From Pegoplata infirma (Eukaryota; Arthropoda; Insecta; Diptera; Anthomyiidae), in assembly GCA_963921195.1 (NCBI GenBank), contig OY992537.1, forward strand, positions 146,578,275 through 146,642,274: DNA of 64,000 bases, in the 5' to 3' direction. Each line of letters starts with the position of its first letter. Position 1 is the stretch's first letter. The notes beneath the pieces are model-generated. The model did not search any database. It was not told the origin of the DNA and saw nothing but the letters and a program-made list of their open reading frames with translations. A program made the translations under genes and the position numbers. Of the stretch, positions 23,304-33,319 are shown one piece after another.

Positions 23304-24257
23304 TAGTGTTTGGGGTCTGGGAATTCACGGGTCGTATTTCCCGGCAATTCCCGGGAAAACTCTGACGGGAATTCCCGGGAAATTTTTTTATTTTTCCCGG
23401 GAAATCCGAGAATTTTATGAAATAAACCTTTTTACATAAAAATGCTTATTTTAATTTAATTTCAAATATATTTTAACAGAAAAAAATTTAAATTGTTTAA
23501 AAAACACCACTCAAACGAGTGATGGCAACTTTCTGCAGTCAAAACACGCAAAACAGTAACTCAAAAAGCGCTCAATATGAATAAAGTGAAAATCGCTAAA
23601 AAATATTTTTAATATAACGGTTTTAATAAAAAAATTTATAAAATCATCAGGCCTATTCAAAGAATAAGTCTAAAAAATTGCTAAAAATAATTTTTAAACA
23701 AAATTTTTTCTGTTTTTATTATGAAAACAACATTTTTTTGTTTAATTTTCGACAAAGTATGAATTTAATACTGTTATTAGGACGTTTCTGTTGTAAAATG
23801 TAAATTTTTTCTCAAAGTGATTAGTTGTAGAAAGAAAGTGCTAAAGGCGCTGAATGAAAAAGTAATAACGCGCCAGTTCAGCGCTTTTTTAAGCGCGCTA
23901 GGTTTAGTGCGCATTTAGGGTTGTTAAAAATCGTTAAATCTAGAGCGAAACGCGCTAAATTGGTATTTTAGTGAATGAACTGTTTGGAGCTTGAAAGGTC
24001 TTGAATAGTCTTTTGCTCCAAAACGCACAAATTTTGCATTTTTTTTTTTTAGTTTTTTTCTCTTACTTCTCTCGCATTTATGTCAGCTTTTAATTGTTTT
24101 TTGTGTTTTAATTAGTTGTACACATATTGTTTATTTCTAATAAAACAGTCTTAAACAACAATTTTGTGAAATTTTAATATTTTTTATGGATTTATATTGA
24201 TAATGAAAATTTCCCGTTTCCCGGGAAATTAAAAAGACCGGGAATTCCCAAACACTA
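23304..24257. mobile_element. hAT element A (TAGTGTTTGGG ends), 954 bp
   Basis: Perfect 11-bp inverted ends TAGTGTTTGGG / CCCAAACACTA, with GGGAATTCCCGG-type subterminal repeats on both sides. The left flank is CTGATTGA (23296-23303). The right flank, read across the later insertion of element B, is CTGATAGA, a 7-of-8 match. No transposase is left; the interior (GCGCTAAA, TTTAGCGC words) is not coding. Confidence 0.82.
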
Positions 24258-24538
24258 CTGATTAGAGTTGTCAGTCGATTAAGAATAATTCGATTAATCG
24301 ATCAAACAAAACCCAACTCTTCTTCGAATAATTCAAAAATGACGATTTTCGAATAACGAATAAATCGATTAATTAATGTCGATTAATCGAACAATTTTTT
24401 GTAATTAAAAAATTAAATAAATGCTTAGAATTTGATTTATTCTCATAAATTTTGAAAGATTTTATACAAAATGTAGGAAAGTTAAAATATATTGTAGCCA
24501 TATTATACTTCAGATTATTTTATGTTGAAAGTAATCAC

Positions 24539-26284
24539 TAGGGCAAGTACTTTCATGCATCTAAAAATCGAAAATATGTGCCTATAATATGCTTCTAAAA
24601 ATCAAAAATATGCACTTAAAATTTAAAAAATATGCACTTAAAATTTAAAAATATGTATTCAAAATGAATTGATTTTATTAAAAAAGTGCTTTGGTAACAT
24701 ATATTAGATTTTTTCAAATACTTTAAAGTCCTCTACAATATTAAATAAATGTTTTTTTGAGTGAACACAGCTTTTAATTAGAAAATATTTTTTTATTGAC
24801 ACATTTTGTTATAAAAAATTTTAATTGAAAAAAAAAATAAACGGGTAGAAAATTAAAAATCGACTTGGACGTAAAAAATGTTTAAACACTTTTTACTAAA
24901 AATGTTTAATTTCCAGTCAAAAACTTCTTTAGTAGTTCTTGAAAAAAAAATTATTTTTTAAGTTTAAAAACTATTTGAGTCACAAAATACTTTGTCAAAT
25001 ATTTTTGTGGCTACCAATCTCTTTCAAAACGTGTTAAGCGTTTTGTCCATAACTTCTTAACTACTGTGCCAATTTCGCTAAAATTCAGAGGAATAACGAA
25101 AGTTGTTGTATAGGCATTTCTGAGTCAATTTTCCTGTAAGAAAATATTAAATTCGAAATAGTTTTTCTTTTCCAATACAATGTTTTAGAATAGGAATATT
25201 TAAATTTTTTTAAGAATCTAAGAATTTTATTTTCAGAAACCAATTTTCCTAAAAAATGTCTCAGAACAGCATTTCTCTACACTCAAAATAATAACTCTGT
25301 AAAATACTCTGTAAAATGACTGTAATCTCAATTCAACAACTGTCAAAATATAGATTTAAAGAAAATACTGTTTATTTTGTTGTGACAAAAAAAACAAAGT
25401 TTCCTCTGTTATATTACTTTTTACTTTGTAATCTTAATTTTACAGATAATTAACAGAGTTTTTTGCTAAAATACAGATCTAAGCAAAATACTGCGTATTT
25501 TTTTATAACCAAAAAAGTTTTCTGTTTTGAGTAGTTTTTGTTTTTGTTACCAAACATCAAAATTTTAACTGTATATTTTTTTTTTGGAGAAAAAGTTGCA
25601 AAAAAAGTTATCAAAAAAACTAAACTCTGTAAAGTTTTTTCTGTATTTTTTTTTTTTTCATCAAATGCATTTTACAAATATATGTAAATTTATATAGTTT
25701 TCTTTGCTGAATGGTGGTTTATTTAACCAATATTTTACTAGAAACTCGGTAAATTAACAGTTTTTTTTGTACAAATCATTTTACAAAGTTTTAAAGTAAA
25801 ATTACAGCGTTTTCTCTGTCAAAAAGCTTTCATATTTAACCAATATTTTACTATAAACTCTGTAAATTAACAGTTATTTTGTCAAAATCATTTTTCAGAG
25901 TTTTTTAGTAAAATTACCAAGAAATGTTGTTAGCTGGAAAAGTATGGTGTACTCTGTTAAATTAGCAGACTTTTTCTGTAATTTACCAGAGTTATTATTT
26001 TGAGTGTAAGAAAATAATTTTTTTTACAAGAAATAGTGGATCGGTTTTGGATTCTGTTAAGGTTGTTAAATTGATTTTTTGAAAAAATGTGGATGAAAAT
26101 TAAAAAAATCTCAATTTATATGAAAATATGCAAAAATATGCATTTATACCAAAATATGCAAAAATATGCAACTACAAATCGATGCCATTTTATTGCAAAT
26201 TTATTGATTCGGATAGATATTAAATTTATGTTATGTTTAGAGTGCCGAGTAAAAACATGCATTTTCATGAAAGTACTTGCCCTA
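24539..26284 (+). mobile_element. hAT element C (TAGGGCAAGTACTTTCATG ends), copy 1, 1746 bp
   Basis: Ends TAGGGCAAGTACTTTCATG and CATGAAAGTACTTGCCCTA, with a perfect 8-bp duplication GTAATCAC (24531-24538, 26285-26292). The left subterminal region (24555-24665) repeats ATATGCACTTAAAATTT; the right (26120-26175) repeats AATATGCAAAAATATGCA. These are plausible transposase-binding arrays. It carries a family D MITE at 25280-26006. A nearly identical copy lies inverted at 42368-44212. Confidence 0.9.
25280..26006. mobile_element. Family D MITE, copy 4
   Basis: CACTCAAAATAATAACTC to TTATTATTTTGAGTG, flanked by TA on both sides (25278-25279, 26007-26008). It sits at the same position inside element C as copy 5 does in the second element C, so it entered C before C was copied. 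Confidence 0.88.
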
Positions 26285-26286
26285 GT

Positions 26287-26600
26287 AATCACAATAATTC
26301 AGATAAAAGTATTGAAATAGAGGAAGTTATTAGTAATGAAAATAATAATCTTTTATGCGAGTTAAATAATTCAATTCAAAGTATTAAAAATTCAGAAAAT
26401 AAAAAGGACTTTAGCGATATATCAGACGATGTGGTATATTTGGAATTTATGCTCTTCTTACTATATCACCTACTCCAACAATTTGCGAAAGAGTGTTTTC
26501 AAAATCTAATTTAATAAAAACAAAAACCAAAAATCGTTTGAAAGCAAAAAAATTAAGTCAACTTTTATTTTTAAAAGATTATTTCTTAAGAACAACTTAA
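26287..26600 (+). pseudogene. hAT transposase C-terminal remnant
   Basis: This is the only coding remnant of element B. The first part stays open as a Glu/Asn/Ser-rich stretch (about 26290-26440). A frame change near 26447 is followed by a segment translating as ISPTPTICERVFSKSNLI, then a Lys-rich stretch and LSQLLFLKDY before a stop at 26598. The pattern small/Pro - T/S - x - x - ERVFS - then basic residues and a terminal L..L..L is characteristic of the hAT C-terminal dimerisation region, just downstream of the final catalytic Glu. The catalytic DDE core itself is absent. A frameshift plus the large upstream deletion mean no active enzyme. The family assignment is firm from this motif together with the 8-bp duplication of the surrounding element; the exact hAT subfamily is not clear. 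Confidence 0.75.
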
Positions 26601-27018
26601 ATTTTCTTATTTGACAAAAATTAAAATCATTTATGATATATTTTGTCTGAATATTTCAAATAATAATTTGTATTTGAATTATTTCTCAACAAGTATTAAA
26701 ATCGACATACATTAATTAAAAGTGATCTCAGTTATTAAATTTTTAAGTTTTTTTAACTTTTAACTATTTTATTTTTAAGTTTTGTATGCATTTTTTCGTT
26801 AATAAAAATTTTAACTTTCTTATTTTAAGATTTTTTATATGAATTGTTTATTTTTTTGTTAATAAAAATATTTTTTAAAATATTTTTTTTATTCGTTATT
26901 CTCTTCGATTAATCGAATAAATTTTGATCTTTAATCGTTTGATCGAACGAGGAAAAACAATTATTTGAATTATTCGAACAAAATTGAAAGTCGAATAATT
27001 GACAACTCTACTACTGAT

Positions 27019-27831
27019 AGAGTAAAACATTAATGATTTTTATTCTTAAATAGCTCCATAATTTAATACTAAACTAACTTTGTTACAGAATTCTGAGATG
27101 AGGTAAACAAAATTTTAGTTAAGTTTTAGTTTTACTGTATCAGCGATTATAAGGTTATTTTTAACACTACAAAAAAGAAGTGAACTAGCCTCACTTTCAA
27201 AATTAACATTTTTGATAAATCGTTTACTAGTAAAATTTTGTTCAGCTCATCTCAGAATTCTGTAACAAAGTAAGTAAATGATTAAATTATGGAGCTAAAT
27301 AAATATAAATAAAAATCATTAATGTTTTACTCTATCAGCGATTATTAAGTTATTTTTAACACTACAAAGAAATTTTGTGTGGACTAGCCTCTCTTACAAA
27401 ATTAACATTTTTGATAAATCGTTCACTAGTAAAATTTTGTTTATCTCATCTCACAGTTCTGTAACAAAGTTAGTTTAGGATCAAACTATAGGACTATTTA
27501 AGAGTAAAATTCATTAAGGTCTTACTTTACCGGCGATTATAAGGTTATTTTTAGCACTACAAATAAAAAAAGTGGACTAGCCTCACTTTCAAAATTAACA
27601 TTTCTGATGAATTGTTTACTAGAAAAATTTTGTTCAGCTCATCTCAGAATTCTGTAACAAAGTTAGTTAAGGACTTAATTTTGGAGTTATTAAAGAGTAA
27701 AAATCATTAAGGTTTTACTCTATCAGCAATTATTATGACATTTTTAACATTACAGAAAAAATTTTGTGTGGACTAGCCTCACTTTCAAAATTAACGTTTT
27801 TGAAAAATCGTTTACTAGTAAAATTATGTTC
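27019..27831. repeat. ~195-bp satellite with an inverted junction
   Basis: From 27019 to about 27125 the unit runs in reverse orientation. From 27137 it runs forward, with landmark 'TATCAGCGATTAT' near 27138, 27333, 27528 (variant) and 27720, a ~195-base period. Units contain 'GACTAGCCTCACTTTCAAAA' and 'CAGCTCATCTCAGAATTCTG'. It resumes at 31924 after element G. Confidence 0.8.
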
Positions 27832-28029
27832 AGCTCATCTAGGGTTGCCATTTCCATTTTGAGAAAAAGAGGACGCCAACCTCAAAAAAAAGGAGGACAT
27901 TTGACCCAAAAAAGAGGACAATTTTTTTTAATAAATTAATTTTAAAAAAAGTAAACTGCGCGACACAATATGCAAAAAAATGCATTTTTATTAAGGAAAC
28001 AATTTTTATTTCCACTAAAAAAATCACAA

Positions 28030-28400
28030 AAATACATAAAAGAAAAGCTTCCAATTTTATTTCAGAAAATACCAATTATATTTCAAAAAATTTTCAATTT
28101 TAAAAAATTTTTAACTATATTTCCAATTATATATGAGAAATTTTCAATTATATTTCAGAAATATTCATTTTGAATTCAAAAATGTTTGGTTAATTTAAAA
28201 AAATGTCCAATTATAATTCAAAAATTTTCAGTTGTATATCAGAATTTTCTATTTGTAATTCAAAATTTTCTAAATGGTTTTCAGAAAATTCCATTTTATT
28301 TTAAACATTTGCATTTCAAAATTTTCTCAATAATTTTAAGAAATTGGAATATTAGATAATTGTATTTCAGAAATGTCCATTTTTATTTAAAAATTATTTA
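28030..28400 (+). repeat. Degenerate minisatellite, left arm
   Basis: Repeated TTTCAGAAATTTTCAATT-like units of about 20-22 bp, clearly diverged. They are related in wording to the sharp 21-bp array at 20635-21713. The same units occur reversed at 28800-29060. Confidence 0.55.
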
Positions 28401-28466
28401 AATGTTCAAATTCTGATTAATTTTTATTAAAAAATAAAAAATTTTGTACTCGACCTTTAAAATATT

Positions 28467-28770
28467 ATATTTTGAGTAGGTTTTTTTCTAGCTCGAGGTC
28501 ATTATTTCCTTTACTATTTAAAACTATGACATTCTCATATAATAATTTTCAAGAAAATTATTTTGCTGTTTTAGTATAGGGTTATTATTTTTGCTAAATA
28601 ATCTTGACAATAGGATCTGACAAATCCCGAAACACGTGTCGATTAAGTCTTGCAAAAAATGACCAACATAAATAAATTTAAAACAGAAAAATAATTTTCT
28701 TGAAAATTATTATATGAGAATATCATAGTTTTAATGACCTCGAGCTAGAAAAAAACCTACTCAAAATATA
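28467..28770. repeat. Inverted repeat with ~90-bp arms and a structured loop
   Basis: The left arm (28467-28573) and right arm (28680-28770) mirror each other: 'GTAGGTTTTTTTCTAGCTCG' and 'TATAATAATTTTCAAGAAAA' each have their complement on the other side. The left arm has ~16 extra bases. The ~105-base loop carries the hammerhead-like motif at 28588-28658. A 30-bp block next to the left arm (ACCTTTAAAATATTATATTT) recurs inverted near 49160-49190. Confidence 0.8.
28588..28658 (+). ncRNA. Candidate hammerhead ribozyme (diverged core)
   Basis: Elements in order: stem I outer helix of 7 pairs (28588-28594 with 28652-28658) and inner helix of 5 pairs (28599-28603 with 28641-28645), separated by a 4x6 internal loop; core UUGACAA (28604-28610) where CUGANGA is expected; stem II GGAU/AUCC (28613-28616 with 28624-28627) with loop CUGACAA; GAAA (28629-28632); palindromic stem III ACAC/GUGU; and the cleavage-site C at 28640. 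Short palindromic stem III is known from hammerheads of Penelope-like elements and retrozymes, which cleave as dimers. The two core changes, C3 to U and G8 to A, would keep the 3-8 base pair. Weak points are two unpaired bases before stem II and one after. Activity is not implied. Confidence 0.55.
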
Positions 28771-28799
28771 ATTATCTAAATGCTTTTAAAAAAATTTAA

Positions 28800-29060
28800 T
28801 TTGTATATCAAAATTTTCTGCAAAGCATTTGAAAAAGTTTGAATAGAAATAGAAATTTTTGAAATATACTTAATTGGAGTTTTCTGAAAAGCATTTAGAC
28901 ATTTTTGAAATATAAATGGGCATTTTTTAAATTAAATTGGAAATTTCTGAAACGGATTTTTCTGAAAAATTTTTAAAATACAACTGGAAACTTTTGAAAT
29001 ACAATTGGAAATTTCTGAAATACAAATGGAATTTTTGGAATGTCAAAGGAATTTTCTTAA
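28800..29060 (-). repeat. Degenerate minisatellite, right arm (mirror of 28030-28400)
   Basis: Units such as 'ATACAATTGGAAATTTCTGA' are the reverse complement of the left-arm units. Together the arms flank the hammerhead-bearing inverted repeat symmetrically. The 71-codon minus frame at 28927-29142 is a repeat artefact. Confidence 0.55.
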
Positions 29061-29510
29061 AATTATTTTTTTTTTTTTTTAATTTGTAATGAACATTTTT
29101 GATATACAAACCTTTTATCGGAGAGCAAACTTTAAGACACACAACAGCTGATAAGAATTGATGCTAACTAGAAATGAGCAATATACAATAGTGATTTTTG
29201 AATAACGGCGTTCTCAGTTACCGTGATTTTCAAATCACCATTCTTTTAAACAGTTACCGTGATCACAGTTTTTCAATGTGACGCAAGAAAAAAAATTATA
29301 TAATGGGTTCCTTTAATTAAGTATTCTCAAAATAGAAAATATTAATATGTATTAAGTATTACATATTTGTACTGTCGGACTTAATATTTTATTAATTTAC
29401 TTAATTTGTATTAAGTTTAATTTAGGTTTATTCTAGTTTTTTCTGAGAAATTATTTAAATTAAAGGGATAATCTGGAAAAATTAGTAAAAACACAGTAGA
29501 GATAAAAAAT

Positions 29511-29784
29511 TAGGGAATTCACATGGGTATCGTATTTGGTGTTGTATGTTGTATGTCCTATCTAAAAACAGGGTTGGTTAAACTTTAAATTAATAATACG
29601 ACACTTACACGATATGACGATACAACATTTATACCTATGTTTTGTGTGCTATTTTCAAGTATGCTAACAAGAAGAGAATCTAAGAGAAAATTATCAAATG
29701 AGCGATAAATAATTTTTACCAACCCTGTTTTTGGATACGACATACAACATATACAACAAATACGATACCCATGTGAATTCCCTA
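29511..29784. mobile_element. Foldback MITE, 274 bp
   Basis: Arms of about 70 bp: TAGGGAATTCACATGGGTAT at the left is mirrored by ATACCCATGTGAATTCCCTA at the right, and AAAACAGGGTTGG by CCAACCCTGTTTT further in. The second copy of element H lacks it. The duplication is ambiguous: flanks allow TA or AAT. Confidence 0.75.
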
Positions 29785-30142
29785 AATGTAGTTATTTTTG
29801 AAGAACGTCGTTCTTAGCTAATGTTATTTACAAATAACCAATCTTTTAAGCAGTTACTGTGATCACCGTTTTACAATGCACTATAGGAAATGTTTTTGGC
29901 CAAAAGTCAAAATTCAAATTTTTGCAAACATTATTTTTTTTTTACATTAATATAAAAAAACTTAACAAAGTAAACAATTCTTTCTCAATTTTTCGACAGA
30001 ATTGATGTACTGTCACTTTATCGGTAGTTTTTCTTGCAATTTCTTAATTAGTTATAAAGTAACGATTGAGTGCAGTGAATTTTGTGATAGCTTCTAACAA
30101 AAGTTTTTATATTAAGAATTTATAGTTTTTAAAAAATAAAAA

Positions 30143-30870
30143 ATGGAAAATAATGCTGATGGTGAGTACTTTATTGATTAATAGTGAATTGTTGGTGAAC
30201 TCATCTATTAGATCGATTTAATTGGAAAAATTGAAGTGACCTTAAGATGAAATTATTGAAGTATGAATTGGAATTTTATTTTGACTTTAAAAAAAATGAT
30301 AGCATATGTTAGCTATAAAACCATAAAAGTTCTCTAGGACAATCAATTACCTTCCGAATTTAATAAATTTCAAGGTCGGATATGTGCAAACTTTTTTTAA
30401 AAACTCTTTTTTCCAGGTGACTACTGAGTGCCAAATTCAGAGTTATTTAATACATGGCGAGAGAAATAAAACAAAGGTGGATAAGGAGCCGCTATTTCTG
30501 GCCATTTATTTTCATATATTGCTGAGAGTGATTGTTTCGAAAACTTTAAACAATATATAAAGGAGGAATTAGGAATATTTTGTTCAAAAATAAATATGAA
30601 AATGCTTAAAAGTTGTAGAGTTTGAAAGTTTTTGAAAAACAGCATGCTGTTTGGCTTAAAGGCAATAATCCGATAAGAAAACGTGAAACGCAGCCGGCCT
30701 CAACTAAATCGAAACCTGGGCGACCGCAATTAACTTTTTTGTGAAAATCTGCGAGAACAAAAAGACGAGTTACATCAGAAATATCTAAAGATCTAAATAG
30801 GGAAGTTGAGCCCCAAGCTCTTGCTTCATCTGCGGCTGCTCGTAGTGGCATTTGAAATGTAGTTGACGTC
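30143..30870 (+). pseudogene. Degenerate N-terminal transposase-like gene with an intron
   Basis: An ATG at 30143 in an A-rich context opens a six-codon exon reading MENNAD, followed by a good donor GTGAGT (30162). A pyrimidine tract and TTCCAG (30411-30416) form a plausible acceptor. Downstream, in shifting frames, are a stretch reading SGHLFSYIAESDCFENFKQY (from 30497), then a basic segment with GRPQLTF, KSARTKRR and ALASSAAARSG (30718-30853). Stop codons and frameshifts interrupt it. 'GRP..F..S..TKRR' motifs recur in N-terminal regions of unannotated arthropod transposon proteins, but I cannot name the family with certainty. Position inside a CACTATAGG element suggests the 5' end of its transposase gene, with the catalytic part deleted. 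Not functional. Confidence 0.4.
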
Positions 30871-30984
30871 ATGGAACTCGAAAATCAAATTTTTGAATTA
30901 AATCCTTATTAAAAAGTAGCTTTGTTTGACACTTCTTAAAATTGTTAAAATAAATTTCTACTGTTATCTTCGAAAATTAGTTTA

Positions 30985-31149
30985 CACTCAAAAAAAAAAA
31001 AAAATAGTAAAAAAACAGTTTAGAAAACCAGATAATCTATCAAAGATCTAAAAAATCTTAGATGCGGAAACTTATAACCTGGGAAACCTGTTTGGAACTA
31101 ATTATTAGTTAATTTTTTAGGTAACTTTACTAAATTTTTTTTTTGAGTG
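30985..31149. mobile_element. CACT..AGTG MITE, 165 bp
   Basis: CACTCAAAAAAAAAAAAAA to TTTTTTTTTGAGTG, flanked by TA (30983-30984, 31150-31151). It is the shortest clear member of this group in the window, nested in the Transib-like element. Confidence 0.8.
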
Positions 31150-31923
31150 TATGAAAAACTTTAAGAGTCACTCCCTCCCTCTAAAGAGTCTTCCAAAAGT
31201 CAAATCAAAAAAATCATTCAAATCGGTCCAGCCGTTTGGCTGTAAATAATTTTGGCCAAAAAAAGGGTAAAATTTCCTATAGTGCAATGTAGAGATCAAC
31301 GTGATTTTTAATCACAGTTCTTTTTAATAACAGTTTTAATTTTTAAGCAAAAAAATATTTTTGGCAAGGTCGTTCCTTGTGTGAGTATTAAAAACATTGC
31401 GTTTGCTTTGTGTGTTTGTGTTTTTTTTTACATTCCATAACAAGAGAAGAAAAATATGATTGAACGAACACACAGCATCTGTTAAAATGTTAGTTAATGT
31501 GTGTATAACAGAATAAAACGATATTGCAAGTAGCAGTGATTTAAGATATTTGATAACTGCAGTTACCAGTGATTTTTGAATCACGGTGATTAAATCACCG
31601 GTATGAAAATATCGCTCATCTCTAATGCTAACGTAGTTATTTTCGCACTACCTAGAGTGAATTTTTTCTCGAAATGTAATTAATTTGAAGCGTTTTTTTT
31701 AATTTTTGTGCGTTTTGTTCTCAAAAAGTTGACATCACTGCTGATAAGCGAAAATACGGCGATGAAAATAATTCAAAAGTTTAAAAGTAATAAAAAAATG
31801 TTATGGGGAAAAGTGCAAAAAGTAGGACAACCCCGGACACTTTCTAAAAAAGAAGTAGGACTGCCCCGGATGCCCTAAAAAAGAGGACGGTGTCCGGGGA
31901 AAAGAGGACGGATGGCAACCCTA

Positions 31924-32859
31924 AGCTCATCTCACAATTCTGTAACAAAATAAGTTTAGGATCAAACTATATGGCGATTTAAGTGTTAAAACACTACCGA
32001 TATACTTTATCAGCTATAAAAAGTTGATTTTTAAGAGCTGTCTGGTTCCATTTTAAATAGCATAGGCAATCAGCCGATGGTGGTTCAATTTATCTAAAAA
32101 TTAACATATCCATTCTTCTGATTTTTATTGAATTTCGGTTTTTGTTATTTAGTGAATGGTTCGCGTTTTATCGCTGTTCAAAGTTGGTATTTTGCAACAA
32201 TTTTATGAAAAATACATAATGTTTAAATAATCGAAATAAAGAGCAAAATAATGGTTATGTCCTATTCTTAAAATAGAATTTTGAAAATGGATAGGATGCT
32301 TTGCAAAAAGGATATTGAAATTAAAAAAATTTCCTTATTTTGCAAATATCTCAAAATGCGTATCTTTAATTTTCCTATATTTGCACATGTAGCCCAAAAT
32401 ATACTTAACAACATATGCAAATCCAAATCTGCTGATCGGCGGCTCAAACTCCAGCCGATTTTGGCGGTTTTGAAATTAAAAATTTGGATATTAAAATTTC
32501 TAAAAGTCATGTTGGAATTCAAAAAAGTCCAATTAAAATATAGAAATCACAACTGAAATTAAAAAGTTCGCATTCTCAGAAAAACTAATTGAGAATTACA
32601 ATTTCTGAATGACTATTGGCCTTTTCCAAATTTCAAATTAAATCTCTAGGTTCCAATACTTTTTTTCTAGATTTCATTTGAATTTCAACTAAACTTTTCT
32701 CAAATTTAATTGCGATTGCTGAATTTTTATATTTTATAATTTAAAAGGTATATTATTTCTGAGAAATAATAACTCTTGTTTACAAATTAAAAAAAATTTT
32801 GCGATCCACGGCACTTTGCATTTATTTTCAATGTAAAATCTTACGCAAAATCCAAAAAT
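31924..32859. other. Satellite remainder and unassigned DNA
   Basis: 31924 to about 32010 completes the ~195-bp satellite unit ('CTGTAACAAAATAAGTTTAG'). From 32480 to 32600 there are weak minisatellite-like words (GGAATTCAAAAAAGTCCAAT). Two antisense-overlapping frames at 32268-32556 have no recognisable domain. No gene. Confidence 0.45.
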
Positions 32860-33020
32860 GTTTTAATATTTGAAAAGTTTATGTAAAAGTTATTCATATC
32901 TTTTTTATTCAAATTCCCAATAAAATTACCTAACTTTTGCAAGAAATCCGGAATCGATACGATCAAGGAAACCATCAGGACATTATAAGGAAGTTCAAAA
33001 TATCCTTTTTATGGTTATAT

Positions 33021-33319
33021 CACAGACTAATACAGACTCGACATAAGTGTCAGGTGTCAAAAAAGTAGTTCTGAACCATATGGTTAATATTTTCAAATTA
33101 TTCTATGAATTAGGTTAGAAAGAGAAAACTAATATAACGCGCCATAAGAAAAATAGATGCCAGATCGGTTTTTGTTGTTTCACTCACTCCTAAGTCGTAG
33201 AAAGTGTTGCCATGTTAGCGTAAAACGGACTAAAAACCGCTCTGTTTTCTCCTAAAATCGCTTAGTTTTTCCCCATTTTTTCTCATAAAACTCTACTGTC
33301 GAGTCTGTTTATAGTCTGT
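33021..33319. mobile_element. hAT-like MITE, 299 bp
   Basis: Left end CACAGACTAATACAGACTCG; the right end mirrors it (CGAGTCTGTTTATAGTCTGT). Flank GGTTATAT is present at 33013-33020 and 33320-33327. K copy 2 lacks the insertion at the homologous point near 52377. An 8-bp duplication suggests hAT, although the termini are not the classic TAG/CAG form. Confidence 0.7.

Larger units (their letters stand above)
24263..27010 (+). mobile_element. hAT element B (TAGAGTTGTCA ends), hosting element C
   Basis: Ends TAGAGTTGTCA and TGACAACTCTA, each followed inward by repeated ATTCGATTAATCGA / ATTATTCGAA words that look like subterminal binding sites. A perfect 8-bp duplication CTACTGAT lies at 24255-24262 and 27011-27018. 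Without the nested 1.75-kb element it is about 1.0 kb and retains only the 3' end of a transposase frame, so it is an internally deleted member. It inserted at the right boundary of element A. Confidence 0.88.
29879..31284 (+). mobile_element. Transib-like element, copy 1, 1406 bp
   Basis: Perfect 13-bp inverted ends CACTATAGGAAAT / ATTTCCTATAGTG, with a TTTGGCCAAAA-type subterminal word on both sides. A 5-bp duplication CAATG lies at 29874-29878 and 31285-31289. Element H copy 2 shows the site without this insertion. CAC-type ends with a 5-bp duplication fit the Transib superfamily (relatives of the RAG1 recombinase); CACTA/EnSpm elements make 2-3 bp duplications and are less likely. A degenerate gene lies inside. 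Confidence 0.65.
29169..31624. mobile_element. hAT element H (TAGARATGAGCAAT ends), copy 1, 2456 bp
   Basis: The left end is TAGAAATGAGCAATAT and the right end GCTCATCTCTA. A perfect 8-bp duplication ATGCTAAC lies at 29161-29168 and 31625-31632. Subterminal sequence on both sides repeats GTTACCGTGATTTTCAAATC / GATTTTTGAATCACGGTGAT, palindromic words likely to bind protein. It carries two later insertions (29511-29784 and 29879-31284). The homologous copy is at 49699-51626. Confidence 0.88.
27840..31923. mobile_element. hAT element G (TAGGGTTGCCAT ends), 4084 bp with nested elements
   Basis: Ends TAGGGTTGCCAT and ATGGCAACCCTA, with perfect 8-bp duplication AGCTCATC (27832-27839, 31924-31931) cut from the ~195-bp satellite. 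Subterminal AAAGAGGAC words occur at both ends (27866, 27913; 31881-31910). The interior holds symmetric degenerate minisatellite arms, a hammerhead-bearing inverted repeat, and element H1 (29169-31624). The element itself has no transposase left. Confidence 0.85.

Noticed and set aside
27600..27640. CTGATGA followed by GAAA in the ~195-bp satellite, resembling a hammerhead core
   Set aside because: No stem II between the two motifs and no pairing for stems I or III.
32281..32556. 91-codon plus frame and 84-codon antisense frame
   Set aside because: Mutually overlapping, A/K-rich, no domain, located in repeat-derived DNA.
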